Of a stretch of 64,000 nucleotides of DNA, positions 9,437 through 17,974 are shown piece by piece. A program made the position numbers and the translations under genes. Origin of the DNA: Vogesella fluminis (lineage in GTDB: Bacteria; Pseudomonadota; Gammaproteobacteria; Burkholderiales; Chromobacteriaceae); the NCBI RefSeq assembly GCF_014652335.1, contig NZ_BMYP01000012.1, forward strand, positions 19,253 through 83,252, given 5' to 3'. Numbering within the stretch: the stretch's first letter is position 1; each line of letters begins with the position of its first letter. The notes below the pieces were generated by a model. It was not told the DNA's origin, did no database searches, and saw nothing but the letters and a program-made list of their open reading frames with translations.

Positions 9437-9512
9437 TGGTGGGTCGTGCGGGATTCGAACCTGCGACAAACGGATTAAAAGTCCGCTGCTCTACCAACTG
9501 AGCTAACGACCC
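9437..9512 (-). tRNA. tRNA-Lys (anticodon UUU), copy 3 of the transcript
   Basis: Identical cloverleaf with encoded CCA. It is separated from the distal copy by a 15-base spacer (9422-9436) that differs from the other two spacers. Confidence 0.97.
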
Positions 9513-9525
9513 GTCAGGGTCTCGG

Positions 9526-9601
9526 TGGTGGGTCGTGCGGGATTCGAACCTGCGACAAACGGATTAAAAGTCCGCTGCTCTACCAACTGAGCTAACGACC
9601 C
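9526..9601 (-). tRNA. tRNA-Lys (anticodon UUU), copy 2 of the transcript
   Basis: Identical cloverleaf with encoded CCA. The 13-base spacers on both sides of this copy (9513-9525 and 9602-9614) are the same, GTCAGGGTCTCGG, so the tRNA plus spacer forms an 89-base tandem duplication. Confidence 0.97.
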
Positions 9602-9614
9602 GTCAGGGTCTCGG

Positions 9615-9690
9615 TGGTGGGTCGTGCGGGATTCGAACCTGCGACAAACGGATTAAAAGTCCGCTGCTCTACCAACTGAGCTAACGACCC
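9615..9690 (-). tRNA. tRNA-Lys (anticodon UUU), promoter-proximal copy
   Basis: Identical cloverleaf with encoded CCA. It lies 13 bases downstream of the -10 box of the cluster promoter. Confidence 0.97.
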
Positions 9691-9703
9691 CCGAGAGAGC
9701 GAA

Positions 9704-9732
9704 ACTATACCGAAGCCGCTTTTGGGCGTCAA
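9704..9732 (-). promoter_or_regulatory. Promoter of the tRNA-Lys cluster
   Basis: On the minus strand TTGACG (9727-9732) is followed after 17 bases by TATAGT (9704-9709). GC-rich bases lie between the -10 box and the first tRNA. The AT-rich stretch further upstream (about 9733-9800) could serve as an UP-like element. Confidence 0.82.
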
Positions 9733-9812
9733 GGTCTTGTTGGGCAATAATTTGAAATTTGCACTATCCGCCAATATTCCGTAGCAAAATGCGCGCAAAA
9801 ACAATTTTCGCG

Positions 9813-10136
9813 TCAAGGACTTGAAAGAACTTCCGCCGCCACCCATGTCAAATAAGCCGGCAAGCCGGCCGCCAGCGGCAGCACGATGATCTCCGGCACC
9901 TCGTAGGGATGCAGCTGCAGCAAGCGCGCCTGCAGCGCCGGATAGGCCGCCGCGGTGGTCTTGATCTGCAACGGCACCTCGCTGGCGTTTTCCAGCTTGC
10001 CCTGCCAGCGATACACTGAGCGGCACGGCGCCATGATATTGACGCAGGCGGCGAGTTGCTCGCCGACCAGCGTCTCCGCTATTTGTTGTGCCAGTGCCGC
10101 ATCCGGCACATTGCACAGCACCATGATCACTTCCAT
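9813..10136 (-). CDS. cutA: CutA1 divalent cation tolerance protein
   Basis: Small trimeric cytoplasmic protein of the PII-like CutA1 family, associated with copper tolerance. The 107-residue product has the hallmark segments LAACVNIMAPCRSVYRWQGK and LQLHPYEVPEIIVLP, and full family length. It is divergent from fxsA with only 15 bases between the two start codons. Confidence 0.93.
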   Translation of the reverse strand: MEVIMVLCNVPDAALAQQIAETLVGEQLAACVNIMAPCRSVYRWQGKLENASEVPLQIKTTAAAYPALQARLLQLHPYEVPEIIVLPLAAGLPAYLTWVAAEVLSSP

Positions 10137-10151
10137 CTGGATACCTGTTTT

Positions 10152-10592
10152 ATGCGTGCGTTTCTGATCATATTGTTGCTGTACCCGTTTGCCGAGATCT
10201 TCTCGCTGCTCTCGCTGGCCGACGCCATCGGCGGCGGCTGGACCATCGCCTGGCTGCTGTTCACCGTACTGCTGGGCGTGGCGATGATGCGCAACAGCAA
10301 GCTGGCCAGCCTGCTGACCATCGGTTCGGTACTGAAACAGGGCCAGGTGTCGCTGCTCGCCCTGCTGTGGCCGCTGCGCGTGATGTTGGCCGGCCTGCTG
10401 TTTGCCATTCCCGGCCTGATCAGCGACGTGCTGGCCCTGCTGCTGATGCTGCCGTGGCGCGGGCCGACGCTGGCAAACATGGTACCGCCGTCGCCAACTG
10501 CAGGCACAAATAATGCCGGCAGCGGCGACATCATCGAAGGCGAATACCAGCGCGTGGACAAGACCGTCGATCCCAAGTCACGGCTGCATTAA
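10152..10592 (+). CDS. fxsA: FxsA family membrane protein
   Basis: Cytoplasmic membrane protein of the FxsA family, named for relief of phage T7 exclusion by F plasmid. The ATG at 10152 (MRAFLIILLLYPFAEIFSLL) gives 146 residues with hydrophobic segments at about 3-20, 25-45 and 75-105, and the family motif LLFAIPGLISDVLALLLMLP. An upstream in-frame start at 10056 would lie inside cutA. The 3' end overlaps the convergent yggU gene by 15 bases. Confidence 0.9.
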   Translation: MRAFLIILLLYPFAEIFSLLSLADAIGGGWTIAWLLFTVLLGVAMMRNSKLASLLTIGSVLKQGQVSLLALLWPLRVMLAGLLFAIPGLISDVLALLLMLPWRGPTLANMVPPSPTAGTNNAGSGDIIEGEYQRVDKTVDPKSRLH

Positions 10593-10880
10593 GGCCTGCA
10601 AGCGGGCCAGCGCGGTAGCGGCGTCGATGCCGCGGATGGCGACGATCTTGTGACGGTTGCGCTCGCCGCTGAGCAGCGTCACCGACGACTTGGACACCGC
10701 CAGCGCCTGCGCCAGCCACAGCAATAGCGCGGCATTGGCCTTGCCCTCCACCGGCGGTGCGGCCAACCTGATCTTCAGCGCGTCGCCGTATTCGCCGGCC
10801 AGCGCCGTCTTGCGCGCGCCGGGCTGCAGGTGCAAAGTCAGCCGGATACCATCCGGCTGCGAAGTTAACCAGGGGTTCAT
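10578..10880 (-). CDS. YggU/DUF167 (UPF0235) family protein
   Basis: Small cytoplasmic protein of unknown function. The 100-residue product contains the DUF167 pattern QPGARKTALAGEYGDALKIRL, then APPVEGKANAALLLWLA and SGERNRHKIVAIRG, with the family's usual length. Convergent with fxsA, overlapping it by 15 bases. A core motif copy lies inside the gene at 10759. Confidence 0.92.
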   Translation of the reverse strand: MNPWLTSQPDGIRLTLHLQPGARKTALAGEYGDALKIRLAAPPVEGKANAALLLWLAQALAVSKSSVTLLSGERNRHKIVAIRGIDAATALARLQALMQP

Positions 10881-10956
10881 GCCTGCCCCACCTCAAAAAA
10901 GGCTATTGTAAATCGGGCGTATACTGCAACGACACCCATAAAGACAGGAGATCACC

Positions 10957-11421
10957 ATGGATATTGGAATCAGCGAACAGGATCGCACCCGCATTGCCGA
11001 AGGCCTGTCGAAACTGCTGGCCGACACCTACACCCTGTATCTGAAGACCCACTACTTCCACTGGAACGTGACCGGGCCGATGTTCCAGACGCTGCACCTG
11101 ATGTTCGAACAGCAATACAACGAGCTGGCGCTGGCCGTCGACCAGATCGCCGAGCGCATCCGCGCGCTGGGCCACGTCGCCCCCGGCAGCTACGGCGACT
11201 ACGCGCGCCTGACCTCGATCGCCGAAAGCCAGGGCGTACCCAAGGCGCAGGACATGATCCGCGAACTGGTACAGGCGCACGAGACGGTCTGCCGCACCGC
11301 GCGTTCGCTGTTCCCGGTGACCGAGCCGGCCAGCGACGAGCCGACCGCCGACCTGCTGACCCAACGCCTGCAAGTGCATGAAAAGACGGCATGGATGCTG
11401 CGCAGCCTGCTGGAAAGCTGA
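10957..11421 (+). CDS. dps: Dps family DNA-binding ferritin-like protein
   Basis: Dodecameric iron-storing protein that protects DNA from oxidative damage. The 154-residue product has the ferroxidase motif [24 protein letters not shown] (about residues 30-53) with histidines and acidic residues in place, and the helix [18 protein letters not shown] lies seven bases before the ATG. TATACT at 10920-10925 could be the -10 box, but I see no convincing -35 or OxyR site. Confidence 0.95.
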   Translation: MDIGISEQDRTRIAEGLSKLLADTYTLYLKTHYFHWNVTGPMFQTLHLMFEQQYNELALAVDQIAERIRALGHVAPGSYGDYARLTSIAESQGVPKAQDMIRELVQAHETVCRTARSLFPVTEPASDEPTADLLTQRLQVHEKTAWMLRSLLES

Positions 11422-11471
11422 GGCCACAGCGCGCGTGATACACTGCCGCAAAGTGTAACCGCACGCTCACC

Positions 11472-12311
11472 ATGACACGTTTCACCCCTACGCCGGCGCC
11501 ACCGGACAAATCGCTGTTTCATGCCGCGATCCTGGTGTCGCTGGCGCTGCATTTACTGTTGCTGCTCGCCCTCGGCCGGCACGGCCTGCCACGCATTCCG
11601 CCATGGCAGCCTGCGGCACTGCAAGTCTCGCTGCTGGCGACGCCACCGGCCAGCGCCCCGCCGCCGCTGGCAACGCAGCTGGCGCAGCACGACAGTCTGG
11701 CCGGCAGCGCCGCCCCGGCCGCCAAACCCGCGCCGGCGGCGGTCGCCCCCCCCCCCGCCGCTGCCAGCGTCAGGGCCACGCCGGCGCCGGCCGCCCCCAG
11801 GGCCGAGTCCACCGCGGTGCTCAGCCGTGAACAGTCCGCCTACACCACGCCACCGCCCGCCCCGGAAACGGCGCCGCGCAGCGCCCAGGACTGGCTGAGC
11901 CAGGCGCGGCAGCTGGGCAGCAGCGCCAATGCCGCCGGCGGCGAAGCGCAGGATAAGGCCAGGGCGGTGTTCGGCGTCAGCGCCACCGGGGTCAGCTGGG
12001 CGCGCTACGTCGAGGACTGGCGCCTGAAAATCGAACGCATCGGCAAACGCAACTACCCGGCAGAAGCGCGGGCGCAGAACCTGTACGGCAACCTGGAGCT
12101 GACGGTGGTGATCCGCGCCGACGGCGCGCTGCAGGAGGTGCGCCTGCTGCGCAGCTCCGGCCACCCGGTGCTGGACCAGGCCGCACAGGACATCGTGCGC
12201 ATGGCCGCCCCCTACGCCCCGTTCCCGCCAACGTTGGCCGCAGAATTCCGCAGTCTGGAGGTGGTGCGCAAATGGAGCTTCACCACCGCCAACCAGCTCT
12301 CCGCCAATTGA
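11472..12311 (+). CDS. TonB family energy-transducing protein
   Basis: Periplasm-spanning protein with one N-terminal membrane anchor (about residues 16-35), a long Pro/Ala-rich linker (about 45-135, coded in part by a run of ten C at 11747-11756) and a C-terminal TonB domain (about 180-275). The last includes RNYPAEARAQNLYGNLELTVVI and LLRSSGHPVLDQAAQDIVR. The partner ExbB/ExbD genes are not next to it, so it may be an accessory TonB. Confidence 0.85.
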   Translation: MTRFTPTPAPPDKSLFHAAILVSLALHLLLLLALGRHGLPRIPPWQPAALQVSLLATPPASAPPPLATQLAQHDSLAGSAAPAAKPAPAAVAPPPAAASVRATPAPAAPRAESTAVLSREQSAYTTPPPAPETAPRSAQDWLSQARQLGSSANAAGGEAQDKARAVFGVSATGVSWARYVEDWRLKIERIGKRNYPAEARAQNLYGNLELTVVIRADGALQEVRLLRSSGHPVLDQAAQDIVRMAAPYAPFPPTLAAEFRSLEVVRKWSFTTANQLSAN

Positions 12312-12324
12312 TACAGGATCCATC

Positions 12325-12687
12325 ATGTTTGAAGTCAATCGCAGCGTCGTCATTCTGAAACCGCGTCAGCCGTTCGCCGACTGGCTGGCCAGCCTGCCCG
12401 GCGCGCCGGCCGTGGCGCTGGACGAGCTGCGCCGCAACGGCAATGCGCTGCTGATCCCGCATGTCGACGATGTCGACCCCGCCGCTTTCCTCGCCGAGCA
12501 CTACCACGCGCTGTTCAGCGCCGAGCTGGCCGACTGGTGCGAGGACGACACGCTGTGGCCGCCGACGCTCAGCGCGGCGCTGTTCATGGACTGGTTCGAC
12601 ATCGACATCCACCCGGTGCTGACCGATCTGGTCAGCAGCCCGCTGGAACGCGAGGCGTTCCAGCCGTTTGATCTGGATAGTCAGTAG
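12325..12687 (+). CDS. Hypothetical protein, conserved-looking
   Basis: A 120-residue acidic soluble protein starting MFEVNRSVVILKPRQPFADWL, with the aromatic and acidic stretch AALFMDWFDIDIHPVLTDLV near the C terminus. I do not recognise the family with certainty. It starts 13 bases after the TonB-like gene and is probably co-transcribed with it. No signal peptide or membrane segment. Confidence 0.8.
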   Translation: MFEVNRSVVILKPRQPFADWLASLPGAPAVALDELRRNGNALLIPHVDDVDPAAFLAEHYHALFSAELADWCEDDTLWPPTLSAALFMDWFDIDIHPVLTDLVSSPLEREAFQPFDLDSQ

Positions 12688-12776
12688 GCCCCGGCGCCGG
12701 CTGCTCACCGCCGGCACGGCAACAACAAACTGACACCATCTTGCCGGCAACGGCTTTTCCACACGAAGGGGAAATC

Positions 12777-13187
12777 ATGACTCACAGCACCGGCATCAAG
12801 GTTCGCGGCTACCATCTCGACCTGTACGGCCACGTCAATAACGCGCGCTACCTGGAATTCCTGGAAGAGGCACGCTGGACCTTCTTCGAGGAGCGCGCCG
12901 ACCTGCCGGCCTTCCTCAGCTCCGGCATCGCGCTGATCGTGGTCAACATCAACATCGACTACCGCTACCCGGCGACCATGAACGACCAGCTGGTGATCGA
13001 GACCGCGGTCAAGTCGGTCGGCAACCGCAGCGCGGTGATCCACCAGTGCGTGAAGCTGGCCGGCAGCGACACGGTGGTGGCCGAGGCCGACGTCACCTTT
13101 GTCGCGTTTGACGGCAAGCAGAACAAGGCGGTGGCGATCGAGGGTAAACTGCGGGAACTTCTGACCGGGCTGCAACACCAAGCCTGA
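12777..13187 (+). CDS. Acyl-CoA thioesterase, hotdog fold (YbgC/FadM-like)
   Basis: Hydrolyses acyl-CoA thioesters. The 4HBT signature YHLDLYGHVNNARYLEFLEEARW (about residues 10-32) has the catalytic Asp and the HVNNARY motif. The ATG at 12777 is preceded by GAAGGGGA and gives 136 residues; an earlier in-frame ATG at 12741 is less likely. YbgC often precedes tolQ, but here it is about 36 kb from tolR, so orthology to YbgC is not implied. Confidence 0.88.
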   Translation: MTHSTGIKVRGYHLDLYGHVNNARYLEFLEEARWTFFEERADLPAFLSSGIALIVVNINIDYRYPATMNDQLVIETAVKSVGNRSAVIHQCVKLAGSDTVVAEADVTFVAFDGKQNKAVAIEGKLRELLTGLQHQA

Positions 13188-13221
13188 TCCTCACCGCCTT
13201 CGCAACAGGACAGACTCAGTC

Positions 13222-13713
13222 ATGAAAAAATGGATACTGGCACTGGCCGGCATCGCCGTACTCGCCATCGTCGCCTACCTCGCGCTGTTCAACAAGCCGC
13301 AGGCGCCGCAAGTCCACTACACCAACCTGTCGGGCCAGACCGCCAGCACCGACAGCCTGAAAGGCAAGGTGGTGCTGGTCAACTTCTGGGCCACCAGCTG
13401 CAGCGGCTGCATGGCCGAGATGCCGAAACTGCGCGCCACCCACGAAAAGTATGCGCCGCAAGGCTACGAGACCGTGGCCGTGGCGATGAGCTACGACCCG
13501 CCCAACTACGTGCAGACCTACGTCAAGGACACCGCCCTGCCCTTCTTCGTGACGCTGGACAGCAGCGGCAGCATCGCCAAGGCCTTCGGCGAGGTGCAGC
13601 TGACCCCGACCTCGGTACTGATCGACAAGCAGGGCAATATCATCAAGCGCTATGTCGGCGAGCCGGATTTCAGCGAACTGCACCAGCTGATCGAGCAGAA
13701 CCTGAAGGCCTGA
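13222..13713 (+). CDS. TlpA/ResA-type membrane-anchored thioredoxin
   Basis: Periplasmic thiol-disulfide protein with an N-terminal membrane anchor (residues 4-22) and a thioredoxin fold. The redox motif is CSGC in VVLVNFWATSCSGCMAEMP (about residue 57), and the cis-proline region reads VQLTPTSVLID. It probably reduces periplasmic or cytochrome c disulfides. Followed by a strong terminator. The window has a second TlpA-like gene at 35276. Confidence 0.9.
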   Translation: MKKWILALAGIAVLAIVAYLALFNKPQAPQVHYTNLSGQTASTDSLKGKVVLVNFWATSCSGCMAEMPKLRATHEKYAPQGYETVAVAMSYDPPNYVQTYVKDTALPFFVTLDSSGSIAKAFGEVQLTPTSVLIDKQGNIIKRYVGEPDFSELHQLIEQNLKA

Positions 13714-13726
13714 TCGAGCACGATGC

Positions 13727-13767
13727 AAAAAAGCCGTTGCCATCCTGTCGATGGCAACGGCTTTTTT
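13727..13767. terminator. Bidirectional terminator between tlpA-like gene and moeB
   Basis: A long perfect stem (AAAAAAGCCGTTGCCAT paired with ATGGCAACGGCTTTTTT) with T-runs on both strands, between the convergent tlpA-like and moeB genes. Confidence 0.92.
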
Positions 13768-13777
13768 CATGCCGCCG

Positions 13778-14542
13778 CTAATGGCAACGTTGGCCGCACA
13801 CCGGACAGTCCGGATCGCGCGGCACCTTCAGCTGGCGGAAACTGCCGTCCAGCGCATCGTACAGCGTCAGCTGCCCCAGCACCGGGCGGCGCCCGGCCAG
13901 CAGCTTGATCGCCTCCACCGCCTGCAGGCTGCCGATGACACCGACCAGCGGTGCCAGCACGCCGAAGGTGGCACACGGCCCGTCGCTGGCTTCGCCCTCG
14001 TCCGGGAACAGGCAGTGATAGCACGGCGACGCGTCGTCGCGCGTGTCGTACACCGCCAGCTGGCCGGCAAAGCGCACCGCGGCGCCGGACACCAGCGGCA
14101 CCCCGGCCGCCACGCAGGCGCGGTTGATGGCGTGGCGGGTGGCGAAGTTGTCGGAGCAGTCCAGCACCAGGTCGTGCGCCGCCACCTCGGCGGCCAGCCT
14201 GTCGCCCTGCAGGCGCTCGGCCAGCAAGCGCAGCCGCACATCCGGATTGATTGCGGCCAACCTTGCCGCCGCAGACACCACCTTTTGCTGCCCCAGTGTG
14301 CCCATGTCGTGGATGATCTGCCGCTGCAGGTTGGTCAGCTCCACCGTGTCGTCGTCGACCAGCGTCAGCTGCCCCACCCCGGCACTGGCCAGGTACAGCA
14401 GCGCCGGCGCGCCGAGCCCGCCGGCACCGACCACCAGCACCCTTGCGGCCAGCAGGCGCTGCTGGCCCTCGATGTCGATTTCCGGCAGCAGGATGTGCCG
14501 GCTGTAGCGCAGCAGGGCTGCGTCGTTCAGTTCTTGCGTCAT
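13778..14542 (-). CDS. moeB: Molybdopterin-synthase adenylyltransferase (MoeB/ThiF family)
   Basis: E1-like enzyme that adenylates the C-terminal glycine of a small sulfur carrier (MoaD or ThiS). The 254-residue product has the nucleotide loop LVVGAGGLGAP (about residue 37), the zinc-binding pairs CYHC (about 175) and CPVCG at the C terminus, and the GPCATFGVLAPLVGVIG segment. MoeB and ThiF are hard to separate by eye, and no moa or thi genes lie nearby. The next gene upstream on this strand is ntrX, ended by its own terminator. Confidence 0.88.
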   Translation of the reverse strand: MTQELNDAALLRYSRHILLPEIDIEGQQRLLAARVLVVGAGGLGAPALLYLASAGVGQLTLVDDDTVELTNLQRQIIHDMGTLGQQKVVSAAARLAAINPDVRLRLLAERLQGDRLAAEVAAHDLVLDCSDNFATRHAINRACVAAGVPLVSGAAVRFAGQLAVYDTRDDASPCYHCLFPDEGEASDGPCATFGVLAPLVGVIGSLQAVEAIKLLAGRRPVLGQLTLYDALDGSFRQLKVPRDPDCPVCGQRCH

Positions 14543-14546
14543 GATG

Positions 14547-14571
14547 CAAAAATGGCCGCAAACGCGGCCAT
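14547..14571 (-). terminator. Terminator after ntrX
   Basis: On the minus strand the stem ATGGCCGC-GTTT-GCGGCCAT is followed by a T-run; it starts about 24 bases past the ntrX stop and just before the moeB ATG. Confidence 0.82.
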
Positions 14572-14594
14572 CTCCCTTGATATTGACCCAGTTC

Positions 14595-15863
14595 TTACTC
14601 TTCCGCGCCCTTGCGGCTGAACTTGACGCCCAGCTGCTTCAGCTTGCGGTAGAGGTGGGTGCGCTCGAGGCCGACCTTTTGCGCCACCCGGCTCATATTG
14701 CCGTTTTCCAGCACGATGTGGTACTCGAAATAGCGCCGTTCCAGCTGTTCGCGCAGTTCGCGCAGCGGCAGGCTGAAGTCGAAACCGGTTTCTTCCGCCG
14801 GCTTGTCGTGGCGGAACTGTGCCAGCACCTTGTTCACCTCCGGCGCGTCCAGCTCGCCGGATTCGGCGGTCAGCGCCAGGCTCTTGATGATGCTGCGCAG
14901 CTGCTCCAGATTGCCCGGCCAGTCGTACTGGCGCAGTGCGTTCAGCGCCGCGGTGGTCAGCTTGCGGCTGGGCACCTGCTTCGACTCCACCAGTTCGTGC
15001 AGGATCTGCTCGGCGATGGAGGTGATGTCTTCCGGGTGCTCGCGCAGCGCCGGTATCGGCACGATCACGCTGGACAGCGCGGTCAGCATGCGGTTGTCGC
15101 ACTCCGGATCGACCAGCAGCTCCTGCAGCGGACGGCTGCAGGAACAGATCAGCCGCACGTTGAAGCGGTCGAGCTTGGACAGCAGGAACAGCAGGCCCTG
15201 CTGCGTGCGGCGGCTGTACTGGCCGATTTCCGGCAGGAACAGCACGCCGTTATTGGCCTTCTGCAGCAACTCCAGCGGCGCGTCGGCCAGCTGCTCCACC
15301 TTGGCCGGGGTCACCCACGGCGTATTGCCCTGGTGGAAAAAGCGCGCCACCAGCTCGAAGCCGGCACCGGATTCGCCGGTCAGCAGCACCGGCGACTTCA
15401 GTTTCGATACCCGTTCCAGCTGTTTCTTCAGCTCCTGCACGGTTTCGCTCTTGCCCATCTTGTCGAGGTTGAGCGAGGTGTTGGCCTGCATGTCGCCGTA
15501 TTTCAGCGCGCGCTGCACCGTGGTCAGCAGTTTCTGCAGGGCAATCGGTTTTTCGAGGAAATCGAAGGCGCCGATGCGCGTGGCCTCGACGGCGGTGTCG
15601 ATGCTGGCGTGACCGGACATCATCACCACCGGCATGTTCAGTTGCCCGGATTTGGCCCACTCCTTGAGCAGGGTGACGCCGTCACAATCCGGCATCCAGA
15701 TATCCAGCAGCACCAGCGCCGGTCGGGTCTGGTTGCGCAATTGACGAGCCACTTCGGCATTTTCAGCCAGCGCGACGGTATAGCCTTCGTCCTGCAAAAT
15801 CTCCGAGAGAAGCTCCCGGATACCGATCTCGTCATCAACAATCAGAATATCGCTGCTTCGCAT
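14595..15863 (-). CDS. ntrX: NtrX-like response regulator with degenerate AAA+ domain
   Basis: Response regulator partner of NtrY. Receiver domain at about 1-120 (ILIVDDEIGIRELL, LLDIWMPDCDGV, VVMMSGHAS, FLEKPI), central AAA+ remnant at about 135-330, and a Fis-type helix-turn-helix at the C terminus (NMSRVAQKVGLERTHLYRKL). The centre is unusual: Walker A reads GESGAGFE with Phe for the Lys, the Walker B site reads VLFLPEIG with Pro for the Asp, and the GAFTGA loop that contacts sigma-54 is missing. It therefore probably regulates by binding DNA rather than activating sigma-54. Start overlaps the ntrY stop (TAATG). Confidence 0.88.
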   Translation of the reverse strand: MRSSDILIVDDEIGIRELLSEILQDEGYTVALAENAEVARQLRNQTRPALVLLDIWMPDCDGVTLLKEWAKSGQLNMPVVMMSGHASIDTAVEATRIGAFDFLEKPIALQKLLTTVQRALKYGDMQANTSLNLDKMGKSETVQELKKQLERVSKLKSPVLLTGESGAGFELVARFFHQGNTPWVTPAKVEQLADAPLELLQKANNGVLFLPEIGQYSRRTQQGLLFLLSKLDRFNVRLICSCSRPLQELLVDPECDNRMLTALSSVIVPIPALREHPEDITSIAEQILHELVESKQVPSRKLTTAALNALRQYDWPGNLEQLRSIIKSLALTAESGELDAPEVNKVLAQFRHDKPAEETGFDFSLPLRELREQLERRYFEYHIVLENGNMSRVAQKVGLERTHLYRKLKQLGVKFSRKGAEE

Positions 15864-17974
15864 TAAGCCTCCAGCAAGGGCAGGGTGAGAAGGATGCGCG
15901 CACCGCCGCTCTGTGCATTGCCAAGGGTGATTTGTCCATGGTGTTCCTCCACTATCTTTTTCACCACGGCCAGTCCCAGTCCTGTCCCCTTGGCCTTGTT
16001 GGTTACATAAGGCTCAAACGCACGGGGAAGGATGTCCGGACTGAAGCCAACACCGTTGTCCTCTACGCAGACGAGCACGTTCCTTCCTTCTAGTCGGGTG
16101 CTAATTTGAATCATCGGGATGTCAGCGTCAAGGATTGCATCTTGTGCGTTCTGCAAAAGATTGTGCAGCACCTGGCGCAGCAAAGCCGCGTCCCCCATGA
16201 CTGGCAAGGCTTGCAGGCTCAAATCCACCTTCAGTGCGGGGTTGCTTTCGTACAGGACCAGCACCTCGCGCAGCAGCGTATTCAGCTCCAGTTTGACCAG
16301 TTTGATCTTCGGCGCCCGTGCATAATCGCGGAAGGCGTCGACCATGCCCTTGAGCGCGGTCACCTGTTTGATGATGGTATCGGTGGCGCGCTTCAGCATC
16401 TCGGCGTCCGACGGCTGCAGCTTGTCGGCCAGCTTCATTGCCAGCCGTTCCGCCGACAGCTGGATCGGCGTCAGCGGGTTGCGGATCTCGTGCGCCAGCC
16501 GCTTCGCCACCTCGCCCCACGCCGCGTCGCGCTGCGCGCGGCCCAGCTCGGTGATGTCGTCGAACACCACCACGTAGCCGGTGGCCGGCTGCTCCGGCAG
16601 GATGGCGCCGCGCGCCACCAGCTGCCGCGGCCCCTGGGCGCCGAGGTAGTCGATCTGCTGCTGCCAGTCGTGCGGATGGGTGGTCGCCGCCTCGCGCAGG
16701 ATGGTCTCCACCAGCGGCGACAGTTCCGGGCGCAGCACCGGCCACACCTGCAGCTCGTGGCCGGACAGCTCGCCGAAGTCGACGCCGAGAATGCGCGAGG
16801 CACTGGTGTTGGCCGCACGCAGCTGCCAGTTGTAGTCGAAGGCGATCACCCCGGTCGACAGGTTGGCGAGGATGCTCTCCAGGTACAGCTTGCCCGATTC
16901 CAGCAGGCGCCGGCTCTCGTCGGCGGTCAGCCGCGCCTCATCCAGCTGCTGCGTCATGCGGTTGAACATGGTGGTGAGGATGCCCAGCTCGTCCTTGCGG
17001 TACACCGGGTGGCGCTTGGAAAAGTCGCCCTGCGCCACCGCGCGCGTGCCGGCGGCCAGTTCCGACAGCGGCGCCGACAGCCGCTCGGAAATGAACAGCG
17101 CGAACGCCAGCGCCGCAGTCAGCGCCAGCAGGAACACCAGCGCCAGCGTCAGCATGTAGAAGGTTTTCAGGCCGTCGCGCGACAGTACCAGCTGCCGGTA
17201 CTCGGCGCGCGCGTCCTCGATCAGCTCGGCATCGCGAGCAATGTCTGCCGGTGCCGGCTGGATGATCTGGATGATCTGGGTCTGGTCGTTGACGTAGCTG
17301 CGGTACGACAGCAGCACCTTCAGCTCCAGCTTGCCGTCGGGATCGCTGTCGATGATCTCGTGGCTCCTGCGCTGGCGCAGGCTGCGCAGCACGTCCGGGT
17401 CCGGCGCCCGCGGCAGGTAGCGCACATCGTCCGGCCCGGCAAAGCTCAGCAGGCGCCCCTGCTGGCTGTAGACCGCGATCTCCTGCACCCCCAGCTGCTC
17501 GCGCAGGCGCAGCAACTGGCTGTTGAGGCCGTGGTCGCTGTAGTCGGCGATGTCGCGCGCCACCAGCCGCGACTTGCGGCCAAGATCGGACAGCACGAAG
17601 CCGAGCGCGTTGCGCCCCAGTTCCAGGCCGCGGTCGAGCGCGTTTTCCACCTCGACGTTGAACCAGCTCTCGATGCTGCGCGTCAGGAACTGCGCGGAGA
17701 CGGTGAACACCAGCATGCCCGGCAACAGCGCGATCAGGGTGAACATCACCACCAGCTTCTGCGTCAGCTTGGCGCCGAACTCGCGGCTCTTCACCCGCCG
17801 GCGCAGGCGCAGCATCTGCCGCGCCACCACCGCCAGCAGGCCGGCCAGGCCGAAGGCGTTGAGGCTGAACACCCACCAGTAGTACTCGGCCAGCTTGGAG
17901 GTGTTGCCGGTGGAAATCGCCAGCAGGTACAGCAGCACGAAACCGAAGGCGGTGGCGATGACGGGGTAGCGCAT
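15863..17974 (-). CDS. ntrY: NtrY-like sensor histidine kinase
   Basis: Membrane sensor kinase of 703 residues. Three hydrophobic segments occur in the first 100 residues and another at about 280-300, flanking a periplasmic region. They are followed by HAMP (about 300-355), PAS (about 370-470), HisKA with the phospho-acceptor in RLAHEIRNPLTPIQLSAERL (about 490) and an HATPase domain with N, G1 (VCVEDNGVGFSPDILP) and G2 (KGTGLGLAVVKKIV) boxes. All catalytic motifs look intact, unlike its partner NtrX. It overlaps both neighbours at TAATG/TGATG-type junctions. Confidence 0.92.
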   Translation of the reverse strand: MRYPVIATAFGFVLLYLLAISTGNTSKLAEYYWWVFSLNAFGLAGLLAVVARQMLRLRRRVKSREFGAKLTQKLVVMFTLIALLPGMLVFTVSAQFLTRSIESWFNVEVENALDRGLELGRNALGFVLSDLGRKSRLVARDIADYSDHGLNSQLLRLREQLGVQEIAVYSQQGRLLSFAGPDDVRYLPRAPDPDVLRSLRQRRSHEIIDSDPDGKLELKVLLSYRSYVNDQTQIIQIIQPAPADIARDAELIEDARAEYRQLVLSRDGLKTFYMLTLALVFLLALTAALAFALFISERLSAPLSELAAGTRAVAQGDFSKRHPVYRKDELGILTTMFNRMTQQLDEARLTADESRRLLESGKLYLESILANLSTGVIAFDYNWQLRAANTSASRILGVDFGELSGHELQVWPVLRPELSPLVETILREAATTHPHDWQQQIDYLGAQGPRQLVARGAILPEQPATGYVVVFDDITELGRAQRDAAWGEVAKRLAHEIRNPLTPIQLSAERLAMKLADKLQPSDAEMLKRATDTIIKQVTALKGMVDAFRDYARAPKIKLVKLELNTLLREVLVLYESNPALKVDLSLQALPVMGDAALLRQVLHNLLQNAQDAILDADIPMIQISTRLEGRNVLVCVEDNGVGFSPDILPRAFEPYVTNKAKGTGLGLAVVKKIVEEHHGQITLGNAQSGGARILLTLPLLEA

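Noticed and set aside
9346..9690. Regular repeats of 76 bases resembling a CRISPR array
   Set aside because: Each unit folds as tRNA-Lys with an encoded CCA; spacers are only 13-15 bases and two are identical.
11747..11756. Run of ten C in the TonB-like gene as a phase-variable tract
   Set aside because: It encodes prolines in frame and the gene is intact. Slippage is possible but nothing else (adjacent frames, promoter) supports phase variation; compare reads for length variants.
14552..14571. Another inverted pair of the dispersed motif after ntrX
   Set aside because: The stem reads ATGGCCGC, lacking the GTT left part, so it is an ordinary terminator.
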